Source: Cepaea nemoralis
Taxonomy: Eukaryota > Mollusca > Gastropoda > Stylommatophora > Helicidae
NCBI GenBank assembly: GCA_014155875.1
Contig: JACEFZ010028117.1
Coordinates: 190,001-254,000, forward strand
Direction: 5' to 3'
Length of the DNA stretch: 64,000 nucleotides
The notes under the pieces: model-generated
Told to the model about the DNA's origin: nothing
Databases searched by the model: none
Seen by the model: the letters and a program-made list of their open reading frames with translations, nothing else
Shown: in pieces, positions 20,027-31,664 of the stretch
Layout: each line of letters opens with the position of its first letter
Position numbering within the stretch: the first letter of the stretch is position 1
Program-made: the position numbers and the translations under genes

Positions 20027-20194
20027 ATTGCTCTGCGAAACGGTGACAAGTGTTACCAATCTTCGATATGTATTTTTCAAGGACATCAGTAAGAACCTCA
20101 AGAGCAGAGTTCTGGGCAGAGTTCCAACCAATGTTCTGACATATCTGAGCCACAGATATGCGCAGCAGGCTTTTACTGTATTTATCACACATTT
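20027..20194 (-). CDS. TAF3: TAF3 coding exon 1 (histone fold, start codon)
   Basis: The acceptor TTTCAG (20195-20200) is followed two bases later by ATG (20192-20190). The peptide is MCDKYSKSLLRISVAQICQ, then NIGWNSAQNSALEVLTDVLE and KYISKIGNTCHRFAEQ, ending at a GTAAGT donor. It matches the vertebrate TAF3 start (MCESYSRSLLRVSVAQICQA...LLTDVLQRYLQQLGRGCHR). The histone fold of TAF3 pairs with TAF10 in TFIID. An acceptor directly before the ATG implies an untranslated exon further right. Fifty-five codons plus one base lead into exon 2. Confidence 0.95.
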
Positions 20195-20610
20195 CTGAAA
20201 CATCCGAAAACAAAAAGAAGACTTGAAACAGTTGATTCAAAATACAATACAGTGGTTCAGGCATGGCAATTATTTAGCCAATGTTTGTATCAAGCAAACA
20301 GCTGTATGATAACCAAGCTGGATATAGTTTTCTTTTTCTTATATTCCGCAAGACAGATGATATTTTTGTTAGGTTTATAGTTTAATTTCCAGCCTCTCTG
20401 CTGGAATTCCTGGTCTCGAGGTAAGACACGAACAGCATATGGACACTCTCATAGCTGTGTATTACATAATTTGACAATATTTCATAGAAGACAAAAGAAG
20501 ACCTAAAGATAAGACATCTTACAAGGAAAAAGATGAGGTATACAGTAGCAGCAGTAGATGACAGACAACACACAACTAAAGAACTAACATTACACTTAGT
20601 ATTTCACTAT
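20195..20610. other. Upstream/5' UTR intron sequence, no feature recognised
   Basis: Holds only the polypyrimidine tract before TAF3 exon 1. Confidence 0.45.
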
Positions 20611-20612
20611 GT

Positions 20613-21100
<488 letters not shown>

Positions 21101-21695
21101 AAAGAATGGAAGAAGCCGATTTCTGAGGAGTTAGAAAATGGCTGGTGATAGGGTCGAGTGTTAGAGCTAATTTACAGTTAAAGTATTAGGTAGCTGGTCG
21201 GGTGTTATCCTCAATAATAGCAGAGCCAGTGGAAGTGTTTCTGATAGCTCCATATTCTTAGCTTAGGGAGTATTTCTCTTTTTGTGCTACGTCATGTAAG
21301 TTATCTATGGAGATATGTGCATGTCAGAGTAGTCGTCGACTAAGGGCATGTGTATGGATGACCACGGGGCGAACACATTTGTTTGTAATGAGAGAGGTTT
21401 AAGTCAGACAGGGTTGGAAGGCATGATTTCTCCTGTTTATATGTTTACATTGCTAACATTTGGGAGGCCAGGCCCTGGAGACATTGATTCCTTCTCTGTG
21501 ACCACCATGCACTGTTAACATTAGTTTATGTGGTCACACTGTTGTTCCCATTACAGCATTTTGTTTATGTTTGTGCCCACGTTATTCATCCATTTCTGCT
21601 GTATTGTTTGGTTAAGGTCAGGACATCAACCATAGAACTACCTCACCAGGTGGGCGTAGCCACATCAGGATGTTGTAGTTTTGGACTTTCCCCAG
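21101..21695. other. No recognisable feature
   Basis: About 600 bp of complex sequence with no intact frame over 65 codons and no repeat family found elsewhere in the window. Confidence 0.45.
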
Positions 21696-23885
21696 GAATA
21701 ACAATATTCTGTATCTTACCGCTGTAGTCACATTGGAGATATGGTGGCACAGTGATTAGTTTGCTTCTTTCCTAGACAGTGAGAAATAACAATATTCTGT
21801 ATCTAACTGCTGTAGTCACATTGGAGATATGGTGGCACAGTGATTAGTTTGCTTCATTCCAAGACAGTGAGAAATAACAATATTCTGTATCTAACTGCTG
21901 TAGTCACATTGGAGATATGGTGGCACAGTGATTAGTTTGCTTCCTTCCTAGACAGTGAGAAATAACAATATTCTGTATCTTACCGCTGTAGTCACATTGG
22001 AGATTAGTTAGTTAGTTAGTTAGTTAGTCGCAGTTCTAACTTCACAGCAACGGGTCGTCCCCATTATGCTCCGTTCCTGTGCCAGTGAATATCACACAAA
22101 ACGCTCCCCACTGCCCAATGTAAAAAGTGGAAAAGACTGGAGTCTCGACAAACAACAGCCCGCACAGATACACTGTGCATAATGCCACCGCCAGAATGTC
22201 AACACACCAGTCCCCCACGAAACACCCAATTCATCTCTGATGGAATCGGCAGTCATTTTCCTAGATGTTCACCCACACAGTCCACAAAAATACAGTTCAT
22301 CACCGACGGCAGTGGCAGTCAACCAGAAGCCCAGCAGCCACGCATTTCTGCATAAGGCAAAAACCGGTCAACTCTGGGACATAGCCACCAGCCATCGCTC
22401 CAAACATGCAGTCACGTTCAAAAAAAAAAACTTGGGCAGATTCAAAAGCACTTCACACGAAACTCACAGCTCACAGTGTCGCGCCACGCACTCACTCAGT
22501 AGCAGGGCGACGGAACCATCAAGTCTCCTTAGTCGCCTCTTACGACATGCGTGGTAGGCTACAGTGTTGCTATTCTTTGCTTCCCTTATGGGCCCTGGCA
22601 ACACAATGGAGATATGGTGGCACAGTGATTAGTTTGCTTCATTTCTAGACAGTGAGAAATAACAATATTCTGTATCTAACCGCTGTAGTCACATTGGAGA
22701 TATGGTGGCACAGTGATTAGTTTGCTTCATTCCAAGACAGTGAGAAATAACAATATTCTGTATCTAACCGCTGTAGTCACATTGGAGATATGGTGGCACA
22801 GTGATTAGTTTGCTTCATTCCAAGACAGTGAGAAATAACAATATTCTGTATCTAACCGCTGTAGTCACATTGGAGATATGGTGGCACAGTGATTAGTTTG
22901 CTTCATTCCAAGACAGTGAGAAATAACAATATTCTGTATCTAACCGCTATAGTCACATTGGAGATATGGTATCACAGTGATTAGTTTGCTTCATTCCAAG
23001 ACAGTGAGAAATAACAATATTCTGTATCTAACCGCTGCAGTCACATTGGAGATATGGTGGCACAGTGATTAGTTTGCTTCATTCCAAGACAGTGAGAAAT
23101 AACAATATTCTGTATCTAACCGCTGTAGTCACATTGGAGATATGGTGGCACAGTGATTAGTTTGCTTCATTCCAAGACAGTGAGAAATAACAATATTCTG
23201 TATCTAACCGCTGTAGTCACATTGGAGATATGGTGGCACAGTGATTAGTTTGCTTCATTCCAAGACAGTGAGAAATAACAATATTCTGTATCTAACCGCT
23301 TTAGTCACAGTGGAGATATGGTGGCACAGTGATTAGTTTGCTTCATTCCAAGACAGTGAGAAATAACAATATTCTGTATCTAACTGCTGTAGTCACATTG
23401 GAGATATGGTGGCACAGTGATTAGTTTGCTTCATTCCAAGACAGTGAGAAATAACAATATTCTGTATCTAACCGCTTTAGTCACAGTGGAGATATGGTGG
23501 CACAGTGATTAGTTTGCTTCATTCCAAGACAGTGAGAAATAACAATATTCTGTATCTAACCGCTGCAGTCACATTGGAGATATGGTGGCACAGTGATTAG
23601 TTTGCTTCATTCCAAGACAGTGAGAAATAACAATATTATGTATCTAACCACTTTAGTCACAGTGGAGATATGGTGGCACAGTGATTAGTTTGCTTCATTC
23701 CAAGACAGTGAGAAATAACAATATTCTGTATCTAACCGCTGTAGTCACATTGGAGATATGGTGGCACAGTGATTAGTTTGCTTCATTCCAAGACAGTGAG
23801 AAATAACAATATTCTGTATCTAACCGCTTTAGTCACAGTGGAGATATGGTGGCACAGTGATTAGTTTGCTTCCTTCCTAGACAGT
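21696..23885. repeat. 88-bp satellite, ~18 units, interrupted
   Basis: The unit contains GGAGATATGGTGGCACAGTG, ATTAGTTTGCTTCATTCC and TTCTGTATCTAACCGCTG; counting gives 88 bp. Segments are 21,696-22,004 and 22,602-23,885. The last unit runs into CCCAGGTTCAACCCC, a tRNA B-box, and then a family C SINE body, so the unit looks derived from a SINE's tRNA-like head. Units differ by only a few bases. Confidence 0.93.
22005..22601 (-). mobile_element. Retroelement insertion with CTAA tail (~597 bp)
   Basis: On the minus strand it starts near GGCCCATAAGGGAAGC, contains CATGTCGTAAGAGGCGAC and ends in repeated CTAA units. It is flanked by CACATTGGAGAT (21,993-22,004) and CACAATGGAGAT (22,602-22,613), a target-site duplication within the satellite with one mismatch. 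It has no coding domain, so it is a SINE or a truncated LINE. The central block is one I associate with molluscan SINEs. Confidence 0.8.
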
Positions 23886-23954
23886 GGCCCAGGTTCAACC
23901 CCCTCCAGAAACAGGATTACTTTTTCTAACCAGTGTGGCTCTGAGGTCAACCCT

Positions 23955-24215
23955 TTGTTGCATATCCTGTATAGGACGCCGCAGTCAACCCCTGCATTTT
24001 AAGGCTGTTTGTAAATTCTTGGCAAGTTTATGTTCAGTAGTTTGCCTTTGCTTTCTAAACGACCGGCACTCACACCTGTATGAAAATCAACTCAAGACGA
24101 CCTGCTGGCACATCGGCCGCAGCGGTGTTTTGAATGCCGTATGTGGGATTACAAATTGCATCCATAACCACTTCGCACAGAGCAGCATAAAAAATGCTCT
24201 GGGGTTGACCCAGGT
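23955..24215 (-). mobile_element. SINE family C copy
   Basis: Carries GCATATCCTGTATAGGACG at the left and GCCTTTGCTTTCTAAACGAC, the reverse of the family's conserved block, then the right-hand body. It directly follows the satellite. Confidence 0.75.
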
Positions 24216-24431
24216 TAAAGAAATGTGTACCGACAATTTTCTAGGAAGGAAAGGTGACAGTGAAGGCTTAACACTTGACACTCCAATGATAGAATCTGTA
24301 ATGAGACTACCTTTACCTTTTTAAAAAAAAATGTATTTAGATGGTAAATTCCGGAAGAGATTTGTTCTTTGTAATTATTATAACTTTTGTTTTTCTGCTT
24401 GTCAGACAAAGTTAAATAGTTAATGACATGC
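24216..24431. other. No recognisable feature
   Basis: AT-rich sequence between two SINEs. Confidence 0.4.
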
Positions 24432-24446
24432 ATAGATTCCTAGATA

Positions 24447-24837
24447 GATTAGTTTAATTTAGTCGATGGATCAACATCACGGCACACGGGTGCAAACCCA
24501 TAAGTGCTCTGTTCTCCTCCTAACTCAAACCTGAGTCTGGAGATACTCAGCTCAGTGCACGAGCTCCGTAGCACCGGCGAGGATCCTGAAATACTTTCAG
24601 AACTTGAAGTTTTGCCTGGGCAGCGCCGTTAGGCTACTCTTTTTCGATTTCCAACTGCCAAGGGATTTTTTACGTGCGCAACAATACACACGGAGTTCCG
24701 ATCTCACTACCCAGAGACCAGGGGAAATTTTATTACTAGAAGTCCACGAGAAAAAATCCCGGTCATCACCGGGGCTTGAACCCGGGACTTCCAGCACTCA
24801 AAGTGGACACCATACCTCGAGACTACACAGCCCCCGT
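24447..24837 (-). mobile_element. SINE family F copy with 15-bp duplication
   Basis: Flanked by a perfect ATAGATTCCTAGATA at 24,432-24,446 and 24,838-24,852. The structure is as at 346-740. Confidence 0.9.
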
Positions 24838-24889
24838 ATAGATTCCTAGATATTAATATCTAGCATATATTATAAAAAGACAGTACAGC

Positions 24890-25320
24890 CTGTTTTCTAT
24901 TAGGGTAGAATGTTACGGAGTGCTCACCAAACCTGACACCCCATATTGTCCCAAAGGCTTCGAACAGAGGAGAGTAATTGGTAGGACACAAGCCTTATCC
25001 TTGTGTTAGGAAATGCAATCTAAAGACTAAATGTCATGGAAGGACAGACCAGGCCTTAAGCCTTGGCCAGCAACTGGTCTTAGATTGAAGCTCTGGCATG
25101 TGGACAGTTAGAGCACTGCTTTGCTTGTTCCAGACATATTGGTGTTACCATTCCTCTGGAGTAAACTAGACAGGCCGAGAGAGGGATCATGCTGCATGGG
25201 CAAAACATGGTCACTACAATTCAGCCCAGGCTTTGTGCTATGGAGAGGTATAACTCCATCCCTGTCCCTGCCATGGGCTGTAGTTATTGTGCTTTTTTGA
25301 AGCACAGTGTAACAAACTAT
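24890..25320 (-). repeat. Dispersed repeat G, inverted copy
   Basis: Complement of the 8,965-9,360 repeat: GAGAGAGGGATCATGCTGC and CTAAATGTCATGGAAGGAC-like blocks in reverse order. Confidence 0.7.
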
Positions 25321-25497
25321 CGTCTGTCACATCATAAGGTTCCAGTAGTAGCATTAGTATTATAAACAGAGGTAGAAAAATCCAGGCTTATGGATTTATG
25401 TTTAATTCTTTCTACTTCTGATTATAAAGCTGGAGGTATGTGAATGGAAAAGTTGGAAGGGAGGAGAGGCTGGGGTAAACAAATAGAGAGGATGTCA

Positions 25498-25715
25498 AAC
25501 TGTCATTTACTGCAAATATAGTACCTTGCGGTGTATGGCAGAGGGGTCTTTAAGCCTGAGGAATTAAGGCCGCCTGGCTAGTGCAATCGCCGCAAACTGT
25601 GCAGGTTAGGATTTTCTTTTTGCCCGACAGAAAAAAATCCCACACCTTACCGAGGGATCAAACCTGCGTCTCCCGAATGGGAGTCCAGCGTTCTAGCCAG
25701 TCGGCCAGCTGCTCC
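25498..25715 (-). mobile_element. SINE family E copy
   Basis: Single, unduplicated copy of the element at 13,670-13,965, with the tRNA-like head at its right end (TAGCCAGTCGGCCAG complement). Confidence 0.8.
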
Positions 25716-25719
25716 TCAG

Positions 25720-25890
25720 AGAGGATGTTGGAAAGTTAAATAGCAGACATAGTGGAATATCAGTATCGGAAATGATTGACAGTACACAGGGTTGAAATCC
25801 CAATGATACACAGCATAGATTATAAGAAGACAAATCTATGTGAGGTGAGAGAAGGAACTCTGTGAAATAACTATTCAGGGCAAACAATGG
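25720..25890 (+). pseudogene. LINE 3' tail remnant
   Basis: Degenerate copy of the tail also at 26,930-27,190, 35,865-36,005 and 38,430-38,690 (ATCAGTATCGGAAATGATTG, then GATTATAAGAAGA). Confidence 0.55.
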
Positions 25891-26459
25891 TTACGTATGT
25901 AGCTAGATCAGGTTGATTGTGTTGTGGGGCATGCACCGTTTTTCTACTCTTCAAACTAAATTTAAATAACTAACAACGGCACAGATTTCAAGACAGTGAT
26001 AATATTCACCATGTTCTAAAACTATCTTTGAAAAATTTGAAGGTTGATTAATTATGAAATTCAAAGCAACAACACCGATGGCTTACTTTCAACTTGGTAA
26101 TATCTAAATATCACACTGGAAACAAATATATCAGTTACAGTGAGACACCAGTCCGGTTTTCATCCAACAAGTGGTTGCTGTTGCTGTGATGAGGCATTTG
26201 ATATGGTCAACTAACAGCTCGTTATGTGCCATCTTGTAGTAGTAATGAGTAATGTCAAATAATTATCAATAATACAAATCGAGACAACATTTTCATTAAT
26301 CTCCAAATTTCATGAAAATTATCCATTATTATGGAAGCCACGGTGCTGATTCGTTTAATTTAAAACACACGAAGAAAAACCTTTAGGTATTATTCACAGT
26401 ATTTATCACGTCGGCTACCGAACACTGGACTCTTCAAATAATAACACTGTAATCAACAG
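25891..26459. other. No recognisable feature
   Basis: AT-rich intergenic sequence. Confidence 0.4.
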
Positions 26460-26730
26460 CTGACACACACGGCGTCGACACTTTTCAGCTTCTCCTTCGT
26501 CGAGCAGCTTCAGTCACGGTCCAGTGGCGGGCACCACAAAATCGAATAATCAGAGATATCCTCAAGAAAATACCATTTAAATAATGTTTTCTAGTTTCTA
26601 ATTATAAATACTATTATACTGTCGCACAGTTTCATACTAGAACTTTACGCTACATTTCAAAATCATGTACACAAATGTAAATTAATTAATGGCCATTGAG
26701 AGAGCCCGAATTGTTTGGCCGCCATCTTGA
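26460..26730 (-). promoter_or_regulatory. Candidate TAF3 promoter with YY1-like site
   Basis: The minus strand carries CAAGATGGCGGCC at plus coordinates 26,717-26,729. This is the animal YY1 consensus, which usually lies just downstream of start sites in sense orientation, here pointing toward TAF3. A locally CpG-richer stretch (GGCGTCGACAC, TTCGTCGAGCAG) follows at 26,460-26,560. TAF3 exon 1 has an acceptor before its ATG, so an upstream untranslated exon is expected. That this is the TAF3 start is inference; ARL6 begins about 1 kb to the right on the other strand. Confidence 0.4.
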
Positions 26731-26929
26731 GAATTAACATTTTGCTGGATTGGATGACCATTAAGTTTCGCATAATTGATTAACTGAAATGTTCATTTTC
26801 AATATTGTTTGAAATGTCTTTTCAGTTACAATTTAGTTGACACATAAATTTAATACTAAAAGATTTCATGAAATAAAATTAATGTCAGTTCAAATTAATA
26901 TCTGCAGACTAATAAAGAAAAATGTTGGG

Positions 26930-27190
26930 TTGAGGTGTAGTTTTATAAAAGTTCACATCCTGGGCATTTAATGAGAAGGATGAGAAGCTGGGGTCCATGA
27001 CAACGGAAATGTTAGAGGTGTGGTGAGGTAGGGTGAACAGAGAGAGAAAAGATGCTGTAAAATGTCACATCACTGCATGAAAGAACATCGGTATCAGAAA
27101 TTTGTACCGGTACCCGAAACAGAAGGTTGTGAACAAACATGATCACCAACGCCACGTAACATAGAGTGAATAATGAAGAAGAAGAAATTA
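26930..27190 (+). pseudogene. LINE 3' tail remnant
   Basis: Degenerate match to 38,430-38,690 (GAACATCGGTATCAGAAATT, then AATAATGAAGAAGAAG). Confidence 0.55.
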
Positions 27191-27716
27191 ACATCTAATC
27201 CATGTAAGATGTGCAAGGAACTCTGGGAAATAGCTATTCGGGGCAGACGATGGTTGCGTACGACGCTAGATCAGGTTGATTGTGTTGGGGCCTGCATTGG
27301 CTAGAACCTTTCACGCATGATCTTCTTCATATGTACCATCCGAACGAATACCAGTTGTCTTTACGTATAAACCAGGCTGCCTTCAGGACAGTTGAAATTG
27401 CATTTAAGCAGTGTCGGTCTGTATTTAGTGGACACCGCGATTCGTTTGTGATTTTCGACTTCCTCCTAACGTTTGGTTACCTTAGTTCCGACTAAAGAAC
27501 AAGTGTTATCAGTATCAACAATCACTAATCAGTGAAAGATGGTTTTGGCATAAATTAGCCGTCAAAGCAGACCAAATAACAACTATCGCCTTTCAGTATT
27601 GCCTAATGTGTTATGCCGAGTCGTACTACATCTGCAAATAACAACTTATTCATTCTTTACAGACAAACTCTATGTTAATTTGTTTTGTAAAAGTTTTAGT
27701 AACTAACTGAAACATT
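27191..27716 (+). other. Sequence upstream of ARL6
   Basis: No array or repeat family. It may hold the ARL6 promoter and 5' UTR, but I see no decisive TATA box or initiator. Confidence 0.4.
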
Positions 27717-28292
27717 ATGGGGTTTTTCGATGCGCTCGCACAGTGGCTTGGCGTTAAAAAGAAAGAAGTCAACGTAATGGTCGTTGGACTAGACAACAGT
27801 GGGAAAACTACTATCATCAACCACTTCAAACCCCCGGATTCTAAAAACCACGACATTGTTCCAACAGTTGGCTTTAACGTGGAGAAATTCAAGTCAAAAT
27901 CACTTTCATTCACAGCATTTGACATGTCAGGACAGGGACGGTATCGCAACCTTTGGGAGCATTACTACAAAGAGTGTGATGGCATCATCTTTGTTATTGA
28001 CAGCAGTGATAAGTTGCGTATGGTTGTCGCCAAAGATGAGCTAGACTTGCTACTTCAACACCCAGAATTGAAAAATCGGAGAATTCCCATTCTGTTTTTT
28101 GCCAATAAAATGGATGCTAGAGATGCAGTGTCTAGTGTGAAATGTTCTCATCTTCTGGGCTTGGAGATTATCAAGGATAAACCCTGGCACATCTGTGCCA
28201 GCAATGCTGTCAACGGAGATGGTTTACATGAAGGTGTTGACTGGCTCACAGACCAACTAAAAGATGTCTTAGAAAAGAAGAGGAACAAATGA
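27717..28292 (+). CDS. ARL6: ARL6 (BBS3) small GTPase, single-exon ORF
   Basis: A 191-codon complete frame. The product is an Arf-like GTPase that in animals recruits the BBSome coat to membranes at the cilium base. Visible motifs: Gly2 for N-terminal myristoylation, P-loop GLDNSGKT (24-31), switch I Thr50, DMSGQ (69-73), NKMD (130-133) and a late CAS motif. Runs such as [15 protein letters not shown] and [12 protein letters not shown] are shared with vertebrate ARL6 (186 residues), so orthology is secure. The gene has many introns in vertebrates, yet here it is uninterrupted, so it is either an intron-lost gene or a retrocopy. Against a dead retrocopy, the frame is intact and all GTPase motifs are present. 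I see no clear poly(A) tract just downstream; ATTAAA lies at about 28,305. Confidence 0.95.
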   Translation: MGFFDALAQWLGVKKKEVNVMVVGLDNSGKTTIINHFKPPDSKNHDIVPTVGFNVEKFKSKSLSFTAFDMSGQGRYRNLWEHYYKECDGIIFVIDSSDKLRMVVAKDELDLLLQHPELKNRRIPILFFANKMDARDAVSSVKCSHLLGLEIIKDKPWHICASNAVNGDGLHEGVDWLTDQLKDVLEKKRNK

Positions 28293-28364
28293 ATTTGTGT
28301 ACTGAATTAAATAGTTGATTTATAATTTTGTTTTCCTCTTCATGTTTTTTAAAAATAGCTGCGT

Positions 28365-28525
28365 ATCCTTTACAGGACGTTTGCAGTCAACACCAGTATT
28401 GTTTTGCTGTCATCGATGTCTTGGCAAGTTTACGTTCAATAGTTTATCATTGCTTTTTGAACGACCAAAATCCATACCATTTCGTAAAAAACAAGCGCAA
28501 CACGGTCTACTGTCAAATCCCAAAT
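28365..28525 (-). mobile_element. SINE family C fragment
   Basis: GCGTATCCTTTACAGGACG and TTATCATTGCTTTTTGAACG give a minus-strand copy about 75 bp past the ARL6 stop, possibly within its 3' UTR. Confidence 0.75.
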
Positions 28526-28845
28526 ATGCCTGATGCATGCATATTTATCAGATCAATCATTTGCAGGATGGGTTACAATTCAAATAAAAAATGTAATAAA
28601 AAGAAAAAGCACAAATTATTTCAAGCTCCACAGCTATACATGGCAGCAGATTTATTTGAATTTATTTGTTATACAAGTATTGTGTATTCACCAGAAAAAT
28701 TGTTAGCATGACAATTAAGGCATACACACCATCTAGCCTCTCCTTCTTCAGCCCTTTATACCCCATTTGAGCAAAGGCCCTCATGCCACACAGTCCTATC
28801 TTTTATCTCCTACAGATCCCTCTATGTATTCTCCATATCTGTCTA
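28526..28845. other. ARL6 downstream region
   Basis: Contains AATAAA near 28,583, which could serve as the ARL6 poly(A) signal. Nothing else recognised. Confidence 0.4.
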
Positions 28846-28849
28846 ATTC

Positions 28850-29085
28850 TTGTCTCCATGGGTTTTATGTTTCTTGTCTCCATGGGTTTTATGTCTCGCT
28901 GTATTTCTTGTCTCCATGGTTTTTATGTCTCGCTGTATTTCTTGTATCCATGGGTTTTATGTTTCCGTCTATTTCTTGTATCCATGGGTTTTATGTCTCG
29001 CTGTATTTCTTGTATCCATGGGTTTTATGTCTCCGTCTATTTCTTGTATCCATGGGTTTTATGTCTCCCTCTATTTCATTTGCCC
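28850..29085. repeat. 34-bp minisatellite
   Basis: About seven units of TTCTTGTATCCATGGGTTTT followed by ATGTCTCGCTGTAT. Open frames over it are by-products. Confidence 0.9.
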
Positions 29086-29450
29086 CATGGGTTCCAGAGA
29101 TAGGACTTTCTAGTTACACTGTTATCAGATCTTCTCAACATGTGTCCTCTCCACGGCCACATTTTTTCCTCAACTAATGATTCACTGGAATCTGTCTAGA
29201 TCTCTCCATAAGCCTTAGAATATGGACAGTTCAGGACCTCATCCTTTATATTACTTCATCAGATTCTGTGCCAAACAAATATTAGGTTTCGACCAAACAA
29301 AAATGGATGACGGAAAATGGACGTCTTGGTGTTTCACAGTTACTTGCTAAATTGGTACCAACCATTTAGTATTATAACGCAATGACCACATTTCAGCGAT
29401 ATATAAGCCCACGACAGATACGGGAAGTCACTTAAGACAATTAATCATCC
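29086..29450. other. No recognisable feature
   Basis: Complex sequence between the minisatellite and a MITE. Confidence 0.4.
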
Positions 29451-29619
29451 CCGTATTTTACGGAGTATAAGACACACTTTTTTCTTCAAAAAATTGCCTC
29501 CAAAGCTTTTTCTCTCTACTCCAAAATTCAGGTGCGTCTTGTACTCGAAATTAATTAAATGTTATTTTTTTTTAAAATTGCTTAAAATTAAGGTGCGTCT
29601 TATAGTCCGTAAAATACGG
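29451..29619. mobile_element. MITE with CCGTATTTTACGGA ends (169 bp)
   Basis: Begins CCGTATTTTACGGAGTATAA and ends with the complement (TTATAGTCCGTAAAATACGG), with further inverted matching inside (GGTGCGTCTTGTA against GGTGCGTCTTATAG positions). It is non-autonomous. Confidence 0.82.
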
Positions 29620-30445
29620 TAATAATAAATCTTTGCTCCACTACATTTCCTTAACCTGTTCATTTGTTAATTAGTCATTCTGTAAGACCATGTTAAGCCA
29701 ACTAGTAATGTCATAGGAAAGATGAGAAGACAATATTTATGCAATGAAGCTATCAAAATATAATTATTACAGTTGATTTATATAACTTAATTTGTTAATG
29801 TTTATATTTATGTGATGCTTGCTTATCATCTTCCATGGCAATGCTTACTGACTCACAAGTCACGAGAAACATGTCTTAAAACATATGTTCACATTAAAAT
29901 AGTTGGTTATTGTTGCTATCAAAAAACAGTCAGTACAGGTTGATGTATTTAATATTGATTCTTTTATATCTATGTAATTCAATATCCATTCCTTCATTCT
30001 AATAGTTTGTTTAAATATGTTGATTGGTTCACAGATTAACTAAAAATATCGAAGGTGCACAAATAAACGCAGTTGATAAATTGTTGATTGAGGTTGTGTG
30101 TGTGATTTTTGCATATTTTTAATGTATTGCATTAATGTTATTATCATGTTCTATTTGTTTTCATTAATTCATTCTGATTGTTTTTCATGAACATGCTCAC
30201 TGGTTCATAAATTAAGAAGACAGTATATAAGAAAAGAGACAGCTGGTAAATCATGCAAGGATACAATCAGAATTCCTCCACAGCAGTTTGTCATGGTTTT
30301 GTTCATAGTTTGTAACCATATTAAACAATAATTGTAATTAGTGGAACTGCAGTAAAGCTTTAAAAATAAATTGAATAAAAAAAACAACACACAAAATAAT
30401 GAGAAGTAGAATCGGTAAGCTTCACTCAAGTTTTTTGTTGTTGCA
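29620..30445. other. AT-rich sequence, no feature recognised
   Basis: Very AT-rich, no sizeable frame or repeat family. Confidence 0.45.
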
Positions 30446-30449
30446 CTCT

Positions 30450-30735
30450 CTCGCGCTTTACTCAAGTGTAGTCCATACACATTACTTCTAGTAGTGCTGA
30501 AGTGAATTTTGTTTGTGGATTAGCTTTCCCTATTAACAGTGTCCCTTGACATCAGGCAAACCCTCTTCGTCTTTAGAGGTACTTCTAATTTACATCCCCA
30601 AGTCAAGGATGATTGTCAACATTTTAGCCCAACTGTCCAGTGTAGGGGTTGAACCCCTTACTTCGGCATCAGCATACCGGATGTTTAAGAGCACGTGTTC
30701 TTATCCATTCAGCCATGCTAACTTCTACTTGAGAG
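30450..30735 (-). mobile_element. SINE family A copy
   Basis: Complete minus-strand copy from the GCTTTACTCAAGTGTAGTCC end to the tRNA-like head (ATCCATTCAGCCATGCT complement). Confidence 0.85.
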
Positions 30736-31190
30736 TTTAGTACTAGAGAGTCATGTAGTTTTTCATGTAATTGTTTATTTGTGTACTGACGAAGGCTTTG
30801 GCCTTAAAGCCTTTTTTTTTTGGCTTGTGATCGTGTTGCAGTACAACTTACTGATTCTACTTCTCGTTTTTTTGGTGATTCATTCATTGTAAAATTTCAA
30901 TGGGGAGCTATTTCATGATTAGGTAGACTATCACTTCGGTAATTTTATTGCATAGATAAAAACAAAACAACAAAAAATAATTTACAATTTATAGAAAAAT
31001 TAAGTACAAAGGAATTATAGGGGAAGTCAAGTTACTTTAAACTAATAAATATGTGGGTCTGAAGGAGTTAAATAATAATATTGTGAGACAGAAGTTAAAG
31101 AAACAATTGTGGTAGAGTGGGTTAAACAGGACACAAGGTGTTCACAAAAGCAAATCAAGTCAGACCCAGGTTTGGTAAATGATCCTTTTC
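30736..31190. other. No recognisable feature
   Basis: AT-rich sequence leading to a short CA microsatellite at 31,192-31,217. Confidence 0.4.
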
Positions 31191-31217
31191 ATCACACACA
31201 CACACACACACACACAC

Positions 31218-31650
31218 AGGAGGTCAGCTGAATGGATAAGAACACTTGTTTTTAAACATCTGGTGTGTTGATGCCAAGTTAGCAGGCTCAACCACTACAC
31301 CGATCAATTAGACTAAAATATTGACTTCTCGTCCTTGACTTAATGGTGCGTAAATTACAAGTACCTCTGAAGTCAGAGTTGGTTCACCTGAGAGCAAGGG
31401 TTATTAGTAAAAGGGAAACCCCGGGAAGGTTAACCCGGTCAACAATTGCATGTAGAAGTTGGATATGTCCGACTAACGGCGCAAGAACGCAGCTATGCTG
31501 TAAACAAGCACAGCGCAATCACGTCCGAAAAAACTCTCTGGATGAACGCAGAAGAAGAAGTAAAAGGGAAAGCCAATCCATATTCAGAATTCAGTTCATT
31601 GCTACTAGAAGTAGTGTGTATAGACTACGCTTAAGTTCAACTTGAGCGAG
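31218..31650 (+). mobile_element. SINE family A copy, interrupted
   Basis: The head (GTCAGCTGAATGGATAAGAA) and body are on the plus strand. A ~140-bp element is inserted in the body at 31,419-31,558. Confidence 0.85.
31419..31558 (+). mobile_element. Short GAA-tailed SINE-like element, nested
   Basis: Flanked by a perfect AGTAAAAGGGAAA at 31,406-31,418 and 31,559-31,571, inside a family A SINE. Its ends match the 1,518-1,661 copy, which confirms the element boundaries. Confidence 0.88.
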
Positions 31651-31664
31651 CGCAAAAATAAAAC

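Larger units (their letters stand above)
1929..20194 (-). other. TAF3: TAF3 locus (seven coding exons seen, 3' end off window)
   Basis: This is the gene span for transcription initiation factor TFIID subunit 3, a nuclear subunit that pairs with TAF10 through its histone fold and, in other animals, reads trimethylated H3K4 through a C-terminal PHD finger. Coding exons on the minus strand are 20192-20027, 15264-15019, 13561-13387, 10935-9404, 7230-7108, 5675-5482 and 2974-1929. Every junction is GT-AG and the codon phases agree across all six introns, which is strong evidence for the model. The PHD exon is not visible and should lie left of base 1. Introns total about 14.8 kb and consist mostly of SINEs, LINE fragments and tandem arrays. 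About 1,160 residues are encoded here, longer than the roughly 930 of vertebrate TAF3, mainly through a Ser/Pro-rich exon. Confidence 0.9.
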
